DNA of 64,000 bases. It comes from an uncultured Hyphomicrobium sp. GTDB taxonomy: Bacteria; Pseudomonadota; Alphaproteobacteria; Rhizobiales; Hyphomicrobiaceae. Both the position numbers and the translations under genes were made by a program. The stretch covers positions 1 to 64,000 of the forward strand of contig CAKTFJ010000005.1 in assembly GCA_934555825.1 (NCBI GenBank). Reading direction: 5' to 3'. Of this stretch, positions 7,645 through 16,087 are shown piece after piece (the stretch's first letter is position 1; the number at the start of each line of letters is the position of its first letter). Under the pieces are notes generated by a model that was given only the letters and a program-made list of their open reading frames with translations, did no database searches and had not been told where the DNA came from.

Positions 7645-7787
7645 AACCGAACTCCATGATCCCCCGATGTGCGGGATCATAACGCGCGGGTGCGTCGAAG
7701 TCGTTGCCGGCGCTTCAGAAAGCGCCGGCGAAATGCCGTTAATCTTGATTCCTGGTGACTAAGCCCGCCGAATTTCTCAGCGCGCTG

Positions 7788-8447
7788 TCAGGCTTTTTCA
7801 TCGCCCGAGATGACGCGGCCCATCCATTCCTCCTCGGTGATGTTGCCGGCCTTCTCGACAGCGGCAAGTTCGTGCGGACGCAGAATGTCCTGGAGGCCAT
7901 CGATACGCTTCCATTCACAGAGCGGCGTTTCGACCTCGGCGCGCGGCACGTATCGGGAAGCGGTCTTCTTCTCGTAGCGGTGCACGTAGCGCGGGCAGTT
8001 GATCCAGATCTCCGTCACCGCGACGCGAACCGCCAGCTCCGCCTCGTTGAAGAGGCCGAGCAAGGCGCCGTCTTTCACCACCTCCGCGCGGCCCTGAAGG
8101 CGCAGGCGGAACGGCTTTTCGAAATCGATGAAGAGACAGCCGATCTCGGCGTGGCCGGTGATGTTGCCGGTCGAGTAGTGCATGCCGTTGCCGTCGTAGC
8201 TCGGGAAGGCAATCGTGCCGTTGTCGAGCACACGGACAAAGCCGGGGTCTCCGCCCTTGTAGGAGACGGTGGGGCGGCCGTTGTGATCGACGGTCGAGAG
8301 GAAGAACATGTCGCGGCTCTCGATGAACGCGCGGGCCGCGTCGTCGATCTCGGGTTTGACGGCGATGGCTTCGATGCGGTCCGCCATGGCGCGGCTCGCG
8401 AAATGGTCCTGCAACTCCCGGTGCTGTGGTCCGTACAGGCGGCTCAT
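7788..8447 (-). CDS. Pyridoxamine 5'-phosphate oxidase-family FMN-binding protein
   Basis: 219 residues with the split-barrel flavin-binding fold of the PNPOx-like superfamily. Recognisable segments are RDMFFLSTVDHNGRPTVSYKGG (residues 45-66), FPSYDGNGMHYSTGNI and the IGCLFIDFEKPFRLRLQGRAEV strand pair. Members bind FMN or F420, or are heme-utilisation-like; the substrate of this one is not predictable. It stands alone between two small exported-protein genes and is transcribed leftward. The long open frame on the opposite strand is a shadow apart from its final 111 codons. Confidence 0.85.
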   Translation of the reverse strand: MSRLYGPQHRELQDHFASRAMADRIEAIAVKPEIDDAARAFIESRDMFFLSTVDHNGRPTVSYKGGDPGFVRVLDNGTIAFPSYDGNGMHYSTGNITGHAEIGCLFIDFEKPFRLRLQGRAEVVKDGALLGLFNEAELAVRVAVTEIWINCPRYVHRYEKKTASRYVPRAEVETPLCEWKRIDGLQDILRPHELAAVEKAGNITEEEWMGRVISGDEKA

Positions 8448-8624
8448 GGGCTTCCTCCCCTTGTCATGTCCGGTCGCGTGGGACGGCGCCGGATCTGTCT
8501 ATGGTTTTGTCTAACACGCAGCGGACTTTACCGCAGCGTTCCGTGGGTAACAGCGGCCTCGGAGCGTGTCTTGTACGTTCGGGTCATGACAGATCGCGGA
8601 ACGCGAGATCTCTTGGAGGTTGCC

Positions 8625-8960
8625 ATGACGCCCTCGACCCTGATCGCTCCGGTTTTCAAGTCCACGACCGCACGCGCCGTTTTCGCCGCCATCGCCGCAA
8701 GCTCCGCCTTTGCCGGGCAGGCTAATGCCGTGAGTCTCGGCGTCAAACTTGCCTGCGCTTCGGACTACTACTCCTATTGCAGCCAGCATGGCGTGGGCAG
8801 CCCGGCCGTCCGCTCGTGCATGCGGGCGAACGGAGCCAAGCTGTCGAACCGCTGCGTCAATGCTTTGATCGGCGCCGGCGAGGTCTCGCGTGGCGAAGTC
8901 GAGCGCCGCCGTGCGGCTGCGGCCCGGTCTGCTGCTTCGAGAACGGCTTCCGCCCACTGA
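8625..8960 (+). CDS. Exported cysteine-rich small protein (111 aa)
   Basis: The ATG at 8625 follows TTGGAGGTTGCC, a good ribosome binding site. A longer open frame upstream is antisense to the flavoprotein gene and is not used. Residues 1-34 are a signal peptide (hydrophobic run, then AFAGQANA). The mature domain has the spacing C-DYYSYC-SQHGVGS-VRSCMRANGAKLS-RC. This resembles the cysteine-rich repeat of eukaryotic Golgi glycoprotein GLG1 and occurs as a single unit in rhizobial exported proteins. The tail is Arg/Ala-rich. The function is unknown. Confidence 0.65.
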   Translation: MTPSTLIAPVFKSTTARAVFAAIAASSAFAGQANAVSLGVKLACASDYYSYCSQHGVGSPAVRSCMRANGAKLSNRCVNALIGAGEVSRGEVERRRAAAARSAASRTASAH

Positions 8961-8978
8961 GCTTGCCGCATCCTCGTG

Positions 8979-9018
8979 AAAACGGGGGCGCGTCCCCAAT
9001 CGGTTCGCACCCCCGTTT
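8979..9018. terminator. Bidirectional terminator-like hairpin
   Basis: A perfect 9-bp stem (AAACGGGGG at 8980-8988 with CCCCCGTTT at 9010-9018) lies between the convergent genes ending at 8960 and 9045. The A/T ends of the arms let it serve both directions. Confidence 0.65.
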
Positions 9019-9044
9019 CCCGTTTCATTCACGATTGCCAAGGC

Positions 9045-9590
9045 TCAATCGTCGTCGTCATCGTCGGACGAGCCGCCGTGATCGGCCTTGATGGCCTCGA
9101 CACCGGCCTTGAAGATGCCGTTGATCGTGTCGCGCGCTTCCTTTGCCTCTTTTCCCTCGGCCGGGTCGAAGGTGGCGCTCCATGTCAATTTGACCCCGTC
9201 GAGATCGTCACCCTCGGGCAGGACCTGGAACTGTCCGGAATAGTTCTGCACCGGCAACGGGCTCTCGATGATCGCGTAGCGATACATTGTGGCGCTGCTG
9301 GCGATGAGCTGCTCCTTGATTGTGCCGCCGCCGTCCTTGAGGGTCAGCGTGCGGAACGTGTCGTCGCCTTCCTTGCTTTCCTCGCACTTCTCGACCGCTG
9401 GGTGCCAATCCTGGATTGCGCACCAGCCGCCGTACTTTTCCCAGAACGTCGTGCGCTCGGCTTCGGCGGTGCCCTTTTCGACGTCGTACTCGTATTTCTG
9501 TCCCACCACGAGGCTGGCTGCCGAGGCCACACCTGCGCCGAGCGCGAAGGCAGCCGCGGATGCCGCGAGGGCGACGATCGGTTTTTTCAT
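9045..9590 (-). CDS. Exported SRPBCC/polyketide-cyclase-like protein with Asp tail
   Basis: 181 residues. The signal peptide is residues 1-24 (KKPIVALAASAAAFALGAGVASA). The mature domain has WEKYGGWCAIQDWHPAVEKCE followed by TLTLKDGGGTIKEQL and YRYAIIESPLPVQNYSGQF. This is the order seen in SRPBCC (START-like helix-grip) proteins that bind hydrophobic ligands in the periplasm. The protein ends SSDDDDDD, an unusual acidic tail. The gene is isolated. Ligand and role are not predictable from sequence. Confidence 0.8.
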   Translation of the reverse strand: MKKPIVALAASAAAFALGAGVASAASLVVGQKYEYDVEKGTAEAERTTFWEKYGGWCAIQDWHPAVEKCEESKEGDDTFRTLTLKDGGGTIKEQLIASSATMYRYAIIESPLPVQNYSGQFQVLPEGDDLDGVKLTWSATFDPAEGKEAKEARDTINGIFKAGVEAIKADHGGSSDDDDDD

Positions 9591-9735
9591 CAGCGTTTTC
9601 TCCCAAAAAGACGTCGGGTGAGGCCCCGTTTCGAAGGTGCGATGTTACATAGTAGCGTATAATTATCCCGAGCCGAGTCAGGAAGCCCTTGCAATCACAC
9701 ATATTCGTGTAGCGATGCGGGCGACAGGAGGGCGC

Positions 9736-10125
9736 TTAGAGGGCGTCCCTGAGGTAGCGGGGCCATGAGCGCGCTACGAGCAGCACTAGGTCGAACCCGA
9801 TTTCGTGGGACTGATAGCGCGCGTTGCGGGTTAGCCAGAGGCTCGCCGCGCGCCGGATTCTGTCGCGTTGAGCGGGTGTTAGGGCGGATTCGGCAGCCTC
9901 GGGCGTCGAGCGGCGCTTGACCTCGATGAAGGCGATGCGGCGGCCACGGACGGCGATGAGGTCGATTTCTCCGAGGGGTGTCCGCTGGCGGCGGCCCAAT
10001 ACGCGGTAGCCGCGCAGCATGAGCAGAAGGGCCGCGATGCGCTCGGCTGTGTGGCCTTGCCGCTCGCTTCTGCGCCGTGAGGCGCGCACGCCATTGGAGA
10101 CGTGGCGCGGCGCTTTCCCGGTCAT
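9736..10125 (-). CDS. yraN: YraN family (UPF0102) endonuclease-fold protein
   Basis: 129 residues. The signature of this restriction-endonuclease-like fold is present: an N-terminal RQGHTAERIAALLLMLRGYRVLGRR, the GEIDLIAVRGRRIAFIEVKRR catalytic-like ExD...ExK segment near residues 52-72, and a C-terminal IGFDLVLLV strand. The family is broadly conserved beside rsmI, and its precise role is unproved. Its start overlaps the rsmI stop by 4 bp (ATGA), so the two are translationally coupled. Confidence 0.93.
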   Translation of the reverse strand: MTGKAPRHVSNGVRASRRRSERQGHTAERIAALLLMLRGYRVLGRRQRTPLGEIDLIAVRGRRIAFIEVKRRSTPEAAESALTPAQRDRIRRAASLWLTRNARYQSHEIGFDLVLLVARSWPRYLRDAL

Positions 10126-11042
10126 TGGCGGCGCTTCAGGTCGAGGGCAATGTCGTAAACTCGCGCCTTAGGGACCTTCAGCGTGTCGGCCACCATCTTG
10201 GTGGCGTCGCGGAGGCTCAGGGTTTCGAGCGCGGGGCCGAGACGTTCGGCAATAGTGGCGTCGCTCGCTTCCTCGTCGGCCGGGGGGCCGACCACGATCA
10301 CGACTTCTCCTTTGGGAGGATCGCTTTCGGCTTTTTCGGCAAGCTCTGCGAGTGTGCCGCGGCGGACTTCCTCATGCAGTTTGGTGAGTTCGCGGGCGAG
10401 GACGGCTTCGCGGTTGCCCAGCCGGTCCCTGAGGTCTGCCAGCGTTGCGGCGGCGCGGTTGGGCGCTTCGAAAAAGACGAGCGTGCCAGGGACGGCGGCG
10501 AGTTCCGCGATGCGGGTGTTGCGTGCGCCCTCCTTGGGCGGCAGGAAGCCCGCGAAAAAGAAGGCGTCGGTGGGAAGCCCGGCAACGGTCAGGGCCGCGA
10601 GGGTGGCTGATGGTCCGGGCACGGCTGTCACGGGGTGGCCCGCGGCGGCTACGTCGCGCACGAGCTTAAAGCCGGGATCGGAGATCAGTGGGGTTCCCGC
10701 GTCGCTGATCAAGGCGACGGTGCGGCCGGCCGACAGCTCGCTCACGATGCGTGGACGCTCGGTCTCGGCATTATGCTCATGGTAAGGGCGCAGCGTTGCG
10801 CGGATCGCGTAATGGGCGAGGAGCGTGCGGCTATGGCGGGTGTCCTCGCAGTAGACCAGATCGGCACGGGCGAGAGTCGCGATCGCGCGCAGCGACATGT
10901 CGGCCAGATGCCCGATGGGTGTCGCGACGAGATAAAGACCCGGGGCGAGCGGTTGCGCCAGTTGGCGCTCGATCTCGAAAGCGGCCCGGCTTGCGGTCGT
11001 CGAGGGGACCGCCGGCTCTGTCTCCCGGGTGTCGTCTGCCAT
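10122..11042 (-). CDS. rsmI: 16S rRNA (cytidine-1402-2'-O)-methyltransferase
   Basis: RsmI methylates the ribose of C1402 in the decoding centre of 16S rRNA using S-adenosylmethionine. The 306-residue protein has the tetrapyrrole-methylase fold. Its motifs are GLYLVATPIGHLADMSLRA (residues 36-54), VYCEDTRHSRTLL, and SDAGTPLISDPGFKLVR around residue 110, then EAPNRAAATLADL. The gene precedes yraN in one leftward operon. It is divergent from the LpoA-like lipoprotein gene, a conserved alphaproteobacterial arrangement. Confidence 0.96.
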   Translation of the reverse strand: MADDTRETEPAVPSTTASRAAFEIERQLAQPLAPGLYLVATPIGHLADMSLRAIATLARADLVYCEDTRHSRTLLAHYAIRATLRPYHEHNAETERPRIVSELSAGRTVALISDAGTPLISDPGFKLVRDVAAAGHPVTAVPGPSATLAALTVAGLPTDAFFFAGFLPPKEGARNTRIAELAAVPGTLVFFEAPNRAAATLADLRDRLGNREAVLARELTKLHEEVRRGTLAELAEKAESDPPKGEVVIVVGPPADEEASDATIAERLGPALETLSLRDATKMVADTLKVPKARVYDIALDLKRRQ

Positions 11043-11274
11043 ATCATCCGCTCTGGTTAACGGTGCGCAGTGCCGCTCGGGCGGGGCACCGCCCAGCCGT
11101 TATGCGATCACGTTTTCACCCTTTTGCCGTGAAAGATCCAAGCCATATTTCAGCGGCTGGCACAATTTGCTTCACCCTGCCGTCTTCGCCCTGTAACGAA
11201 AACTTCCCAGACCCGTTGCCAGGGTTGGCTGTAACCCTGCGTGCGATCTCCAAAAGGCCGATGGTGTTTTCTGC

Positions 11275-12558
11275 GTGACGACCGAGTCTTGCCGGCCGCC
11301 CTCCATTCGGCCTGACAGCGGAGTTTCTGGTCGGCTCGCGGTTCGAGCCGCGCGAGCGCTTACGTGGTGGCGTCTTATCTTCGTCGCAGCGGCTGCTCTT
11401 TGGCTCGCGGCGTGTGCGACCAATCTCGGTGGATCGGGCGGTCTCACGGAGGGCGTCGGCGTGGATCAGCCCGCGACTCCCCCGACCAGTGGGCGGCCGC
11501 AGAAGCCCGTTCGCATCGGATTGTTGCTGCCGCTCTCGGGGTTTGGTCCGCAGGCGGCAACGGCGCGGGGGATGAAGCAGGGCGGGGAGCTTGCGCTTTT
11601 CGAATTCGATACGCCGCTCGTGCAACTCATCGTCAAGGATGACAAGGGAACGGCTGAGGGTGCGGCTCAGGCCGCGACGGACGCGATCGGTGAGGGTGCG
11701 GAGATCCTGGTCGGGCCGCTAACGGCTGAGGCAACAGTTGCTGTCGCTCCCGTGGCGCGCCAAGCCAATGTGCCCGTTCTCTCGTTCTCCAACGACCGGC
11801 GCGCGGCGGGGCCGGGCGTCTACCTCATGAGTGTTCTGCCCGAGCAGGATGTCGAGCGGATCGTGGCCTACGCTGCCGGGCGTGGAAAACGCCGTTTCGC
11901 AGCCTTGTTGCCCGACGACGGTTACGGCCAGGTGATAGAGCCCGCGCTCCATAGGGCGGTGCAGCGCCATGGCGGATCGGTGGCGGCCGTGACGCGCTAT
12001 CCGCTGACGGCGAATGCCATGCTGGAGCCGGTGAGAACAATGGCTGACGGGATCCGGCAAAGCACGGATACGGTTGTGCCTGTCGATACGCTGCTGGTCG
12101 CGGGTGGCGCGGAGGTGCTGCCGCAGATCGATCCGATCCTCACCTATTCGGGTGTCCGGAGCGATACGGTGCAACTCATCGGGACGGGGGGCTGGGATTA
12201 TCCCAACGCCGGGCGTGCGCAGGCCTTCGTGGGTGGCTGGTATCCCGGCGCGGATCCTCACGGCTGGCGCGATTACGTGCAGCGGTTCTCGCGGACGTTC
12301 GGGCAGCCGCCGGTGCGCCTTTCAAGCTTGGCGTACGACGCCGTCAGCATTGCGATCACGCTGTCTTCCGCCGAGCCGGGGCGGCGGTTTACGGCCGACT
12401 CGCTGACGCGGCCGGCCGGGTTCACGGGGATCGACGGGCATGTGAGGTTTCGCGCCGACGGGCTATCCGAACGGTCGATCGCGGTGCTGGAGTTGCAGAC
12501 CTTCGGCGGGCACGTGCTCGATCCCGCGCAGCCTGTTCCTCCGCCCGACGGGCGGTGA
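11275..12558 (+). CDS. Penicillin-binding protein activator (LpoA-like) lipoprotein
   Basis: 427 residues from a GTG start. An N-terminal membrane segment with lipobox LAAC (about residue 45) makes it a lipoprotein. The rest is a periplasmic-binding-protein type I fold: VRIGLLLPLSGFGPQAATARGM, then ILVGPLTAEATVAVAPVARQ and FAALLPDDGYG. In E. coli the related LpoA activates PBP1A from the outer membrane. The alphaproteobacterial homologues are annotated as penicillin-binding protein activators or ABC-type leucine-binding lipoproteins. Its divergent position beside rsmI matches other alphaproteobacteria. Confidence 0.85.
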   Translation: MTTESCRPPSIRPDSGVSGRLAVRAARALTWWRLIFVAAAALWLAACATNLGGSGGLTEGVGVDQPATPPTSGRPQKPVRIGLLLPLSGFGPQAATARGMKQGGELALFEFDTPLVQLIVKDDKGTAEGAAQAATDAIGEGAEILVGPLTAEATVAVAPVARQANVPVLSFSNDRRAAGPGVYLMSVLPEQDVERIVAYAAGRGKRRFAALLPDDGYGQVIEPALHRAVQRHGGSVAAVTRYPLTANAMLEPVRTMADGIRQSTDTVVPVDTLLVAGGAEVLPQIDPILTYSGVRSDTVQLIGTGGWDYPNAGRAQAFVGGWYPGADPHGWRDYVQRFSRTFGQPPVRLSSLAYDAVSIAITLSSAEPGRRFTADSLTRPAGFTGIDGHVRFRADGLSERSIAVLELQTFGGHVLDPAQPVPPPDGR

Positions 12559-12578
12559 GGGGCTGACGGGTTTCGGCT

Positions 12579-13136
12579 TTAAGCGGCCGTGAGCAAGCGG
12601 TCTTTCGGGCGCGTCGCGGCATTTCTGCGCGACAGGGCGAGGAGGGCTTCAATCGAGGTGTCGAGGCGGACGGCGGTGTCCTCGGCCGCTGGCTTTTGCT
12701 TCTGCCGGGCCGGAGCGTTGCTCAGCGCAGGGGCCAGTTCATCCCGCATCTGGTCGAGGACATAGGTGATCGCGCCAAGTTGTTCGCGTGCCTTTTCGTG
12801 CAGTTCCACCGCTCGTTCTACGCCCTTCACGCCGCTGAGCAGGGGTTCGGTGGCAAGTGCCCAAGACAGCGGCTCGTCCAGAAGCTCGGCTTCGATGCGG
12901 GCAACGACGGGGGCCTGAATTGCGGCTACGGGCACGGCCTTAGCCGGCGAGATCGCCTTGCGTGTTGCGAGCGGCTTCAGGCGCACGATGGCGGCGGCCC
13001 CTGCTTCCGCCGTGCGGCGGGCGCGTGCGAGCGCAGCGGACGCGCGTTCCGGCAGGCGGCGACTCTCGTCCATTACGAGGAAAACGAAATCCTCGAACCA
13101 GAACGGATTGGAGGACGTCATCCGGAAGCTAGGCAT
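12579..13136 (-). CDS. Hypothetical Ala-rich helical protein (about 185 aa)
   Basis: No family is recognised. After an aromatic N-terminus (NPFWFEDFVFLVMDESRR) the protein is strongly helical and Ala/Arg/Glu-rich (SAALARARRTAEAGAAAIVR, EKAREQLGAITYVLDQMRDEL). This resembles a phasin-like or coiled-coil soluble protein. The start is uncertain: ATG 13136 has GGAAAACC upstream, and alternatives are 13217 and 13121. It ends 20 bases from the convergent lipoprotein gene. Confidence 0.55.
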   Translation of the reverse strand: MPSFRMTSSNPFWFEDFVFLVMDESRRLPERASAALARARRTAEAGAAAIVRLKPLATRKAISPAKAVPVAAIQAPVVARIEAELLDEPLSWALATEPLLSGVKGVERAVELHEKAREQLGAITYVLDQMRDELAPALSNAPARQKQKPAAEDTAVRLDTSIEALLALSRRNAATRPKDRLLTAA

Positions 13137-13405
13137 TTTCGGTTTTCCGTGCGCGCTGGAATTCGGACTGAAAGTCTGTTGCGTACGCAATACCGAGATG
13201 CCGATCCTTTTCGGCATTTTCCTTATCCATGAAAGCTGAGCTTATTCGCTGCCTTAGGCAAGCGTGTTGCTAGTATTTTTTATGTTCGCGCAGCGGTTTT
13301 TCAAGGATACCGGCCGGAAATACGTGGTTTACGGTTTATGACCCCGCCAAGTTGCAGGGACTCCCGATTTGTTTTTTTTGCAGCGGAGAAAAAGTTCGCT
13401 CTGGC

Positions 13406-14953
13406 TCAATTGGCGGGAGCGGGAAGAAAAATCGGGAGGGATGCCGCGGCGATGCCAGCTGCGGGCGAGAGCAGGGGTGCGGCTGCCTCCTCGGCCCGGG
13501 CCTCCTGGACCGGTATCGGGCCCCGGTAGCGATAGTGGCCGGTGATCTGGTCGACGAAGAGCGCATCTTCGAGCTGCGGGCCCCAGCCGCGGTTGTGTAC
13601 GATCATCGGCCGGCCGGACGGTGCAATTTGCGACGAGACCACCGCGATGTGCGAACGGGAGCCCCTATTCTGCGGCCGGTGATAGGTCACGATGTCGCCG
13701 GGCCTGTACTCTTCTGCAAATGGCGAGACGGGGAGACTTTCGCCATGCGTGGCGAAGAAGCGGCGCAGCACCTCTGTCCGGCGATGGTCAATATTGCGGT
13801 CGCCGCGGCCGGACCGGGTCTGGTGGACGAGCGCTTGCAGGTCGATCCCAAGCGCGCGGTAGGCGCGCACGACGACGTCGGTGCACACACCGAACATGTG
13901 GTGCACGTCGCCCATGGGGTAGGCGATGCTGCGGTAGGCGTCGTTGTAGACGACGAAGCCGGTGATTTGCGCCTCGGCGGCCTCGGCCAAACGCAGGCCA
14001 AAGGCTTCGGGGCTGAGCGAGACTGGCGCGGTGGCGCTGACGGGAAGCGTGCTGGTGATGAGAGGCGCGCTTCGCTCGGCATCTGCAACCGTACAGATGC
14101 CGGGTAGGATCGGCCGGCCGCTGTCGTCCGCCTCGAATGCCTCAACGGGTGCGGGTACGACGGGTGAGTGGGAGAGGCCGACGGTTGGGACCGGGTTCAA
14201 TAGGGCGAGCGTGGCAACCGGTTCTGCCGGGGGTGTGGCAGCATCGGGGCGAGCCGCTTCCGGTAGCGACGCGAGGCTATCGGCCGATCGTATGAGGTCG
14301 TCTGCGGTGGTTACCCGGTGGGCGTCAGTGCGGGTTGGCTCGCGGACACCGAGGATCGTTTCCGCGGCTGGATTCGCGATTTCGGTTTCAGGGCTGCCGG
14401 TGAACGCGCGGACTGCGGTCGTCGGTATCGTTGTTTCGCGGGCGACCGCAACGGGCTTCTCAGGTTCAGCAACGGTCGTCGCGGGCGGCACGCTTCTCTT
14501 TGCGATGTCGGGGTGCCGCGCGACCACCTCCTGATCCGGTCCGTGGGTCGCAGCGAGCGTGACGTAGTCATAGAGCGTGCGCATCGATTGATGTGCGACG
14601 AGGGCCGAGGCTACGAGGAGGACCGGCAGGAACAGAAGCAGCAGAATCTGGCGTTCGTCGCGCGAATAGGGAAGCGCGATGGCTTCAGAGGCCGTGCGCA
14701 GGTTTCCAAACCGCCAGCGGAGATCGCCAACTGAGACGCGCTCTCCGAGGCTCGTCAGCCTGGAAAAGCTTCGGCGTGCGGACGTTTTGATTGCCGAGAG
14801 GCGGTGGCCTGCCCTGGCGAGCGGGCGCTGTTGGCGAGCGCGGCTTGTGTATCGCGTGAGGTGGGCCGCGGGGGCGAGAGCACGCTGCGGAGCGATCGCC
14901 GGGCTTGGGGCTCGGCGTTTGGCCTTCGGCTTGGGCTTCCGCGGCTTTTTCAC
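13406..14953 (-). CDS. Membrane-anchored DUF1287 (NlpC/P60-like fold) protein
   Basis: 515 residues, much longer than typical DUF1287 proteins (about 200). The order is a strongly basic, Pro-rich N-terminal region (1-100), one transmembrane helix (QILLLLFLPVLLVASALVA, about 103-121) and a Pro/Ala-rich periplasmic linker (about 140-290). The DUF1287 domain follows, with VVYNDAYRSIAYPMGDVHH, GVCTDVVVRAYRALGIDLQ (the Cys is the likely nucleophile), YRPGDIVTYHRP and SHIAVVSSQ (His). These fit a papain-like cysteine hydrolase fold and suggest a periplasmic wall-related amidase. This is inference from the fold. Confidence 0.8.
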   Translation of the reverse strand: MKKPRKPKPKAKRRAPSPAIAPQRALAPAAHLTRYTSRARQQRPLARAGHRLSAIKTSARRSFSRLTSLGERVSVGDLRWRFGNLRTASEAIALPYSRDERQILLLLFLPVLLVASALVAHQSMRTLYDYVTLAATHGPDQEVVARHPDIAKRSVPPATTVAEPEKPVAVARETTIPTTAVRAFTGSPETEIANPAAETILGVREPTRTDAHRVTTADDLIRSADSLASLPEAARPDAATPPAEPVATLALLNPVPTVGLSHSPVVPAPVEAFEADDSGRPILPGICTVADAERSAPLITSTLPVSATAPVSLSPEAFGLRLAEAAEAQITGFVVYNDAYRSIAYPMGDVHHMFGVCTDVVVRAYRALGIDLQALVHQTRSGRGDRNIDHRRTEVLRRFFATHGESLPVSPFAEEYRPGDIVTYHRPQNRGSRSHIAVVSSQIAPSGRPMIVHNRGWGPQLEDALFVDQITGHYRYRGPIPVQEARAEEAAAPLLSPAAGIAAASLPIFLPAPAN

Positions 14954-15044
14954 CTAGCAAGCTCACTAACAGGCTCAGATGTCGGGAAAATCCATGGTTT
15001 AAATGTAAGCGATAAGCCGATGGTCGGCCATCGGAATTATTGGT

Positions 15045-16034
15045 TTACGACTGGCCCTCAGCCGGAATGCCCGGCTCGTGGTGCTCAAGGCCCACACGTG
15101 CGCGCACCTCCGTGGGATCGACCCCTTCTGCACGAAGCTCGGCCAGGGCACGGGCGCCGGCGCTTTTGGCGAGTTTGCGTCCGTCGGGGCCGACGAGCAG
15201 GCGGTGGTGATGATAGACCGGCGGGTGAATGCCGAGGAGGACTTGCAGGAGACGGTGCAACCCGGTTGCCGCGTAAAGGTCCTGGCCGCGGACGACGTGG
15301 GTGATGTCTTGGCGCGCATCGTCGACTACGCAGGCGAGGTGGTAGCTCGTCGGGGCATCTTTGCGCACGATGACCGCGTCTCCCCACACAGCGGGGTCGG
15401 CTTCGATTTCGTGGGGCGTTCCGTCGTCGTCGAGCTCGGTGAACGTGATGCGGCGGGCGTTCGTTCGCAGTTCGAGTACGTCGAGCGCTTGATCCATATC
15501 GAGGCGCAACGCGAACGGTTCGTTGCGGGCCATGCGTGCTGCAATCTCCTCTTTCGCAAGCCGTTTGTGCAGACCGGGATAGAGCGGTGCGCCATCCGGA
15601 TCGCGTGCGCTCGGTGCGTGCGTCGAGGCTTCGGCGATTTCGGTGCGTGTTGCGAAACAGGGATAGAGCAGGCCCAGCTTCACAAGTGTGTGGGCGGCGG
15701 CCTGGTAGGTCGTGAAGTGCTCGCTTTGGCGCAGCACAGGCTCTTCCCAACTCAAGCCGAGCCACGCGAGATCGTCGAAGATGCCGGTGATGTGCTCTTC
15801 GCGGGTGCGGGTGAGGTCGATGTCTTCGATACGGATGAGGAAGCGGCCGCCGAGGCTTTGCGCCATGTCGAAGTTGAGAAGCGCCGAGAGCGCGTGGCCA
15901 AGGTGGAGAGGGCCGTTCGGGCTCGGTGCGAAGCGGACTATGGGACGCGCAGCACCGTTGGCCGGTTTGCCATTGTTTGGCCTTCGCGGAAGCTCTGCGG
16001 GCCGCCAGCGGCGCGTGTATGTTTCAAATTTCAT
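15045..16034 (-). CDS. gluQ: Glutamyl-Q tRNA(Asp) synthetase
   Basis: A GluRS paralogue lacking the anticodon-binding domain; it attaches glutamate to queuosine in tRNA-Asp. The 329 residues start the catalytic core with RFAPSPNGPLHLGHALSALLN, a HIGH-type motif HLGH near residue 44. IRIEDIDLTRTRE follows, and later the KMSKS-type KLAKSAG near residue 300. The short length and the absence of a C-terminal helical domain distinguish it from full GltX. The zinc-ligand region of some members is reduced here (only LLYPCFATR is seen). The gene is divergent from the glycosylase gene with a small gap. Confidence 0.93.
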   Translation of the reverse strand: MKFETYTRRWRPAELPRRPNNGKPANGAARPIVRFAPSPNGPLHLGHALSALLNFDMAQSLGGRFLIRIEDIDLTRTREEHITGIFDDLAWLGLSWEEPVLRQSEHFTTYQAAAHTLVKLGLLYPCFATRTEIAEASTHAPSARDPDGAPLYPGLHKRLAKEEIAARMARNEPFALRLDMDQALDVLELRTNARRITFTELDDDGTPHEIEADPAVWGDAVIVRKDAPTSYHLACVVDDARQDITHVVRGQDLYAATGLHRLLQVLLGIHPPVYHHHRLLVGPDGRKLAKSAGARALAELRAEGVDPTEVRARVGLEHHEPGIPAEGQS

Positions 16035-16087
16035 GAGGCCAACCTACTTTGAGTGAGCGTCTGCGAAAAGCGGGGAGCGTCGATCCC

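Noticed and set aside
7755..8624. Long plus-strand open frame before the cysteine-rich gene
   Set aside because: It is antisense to the flavin-binding protein gene, and its composition is that of a high-GC shadow frame. Only the part from ATG 8625, with its own ribosome binding site and signal peptide, is accepted.
11155..11175. TGGCAC...TTGC as a sigma-54 promoter before the LpoA-like gene
   Set aside because: The spacing between the GG and GC elements is two bases too short for sigma-54.
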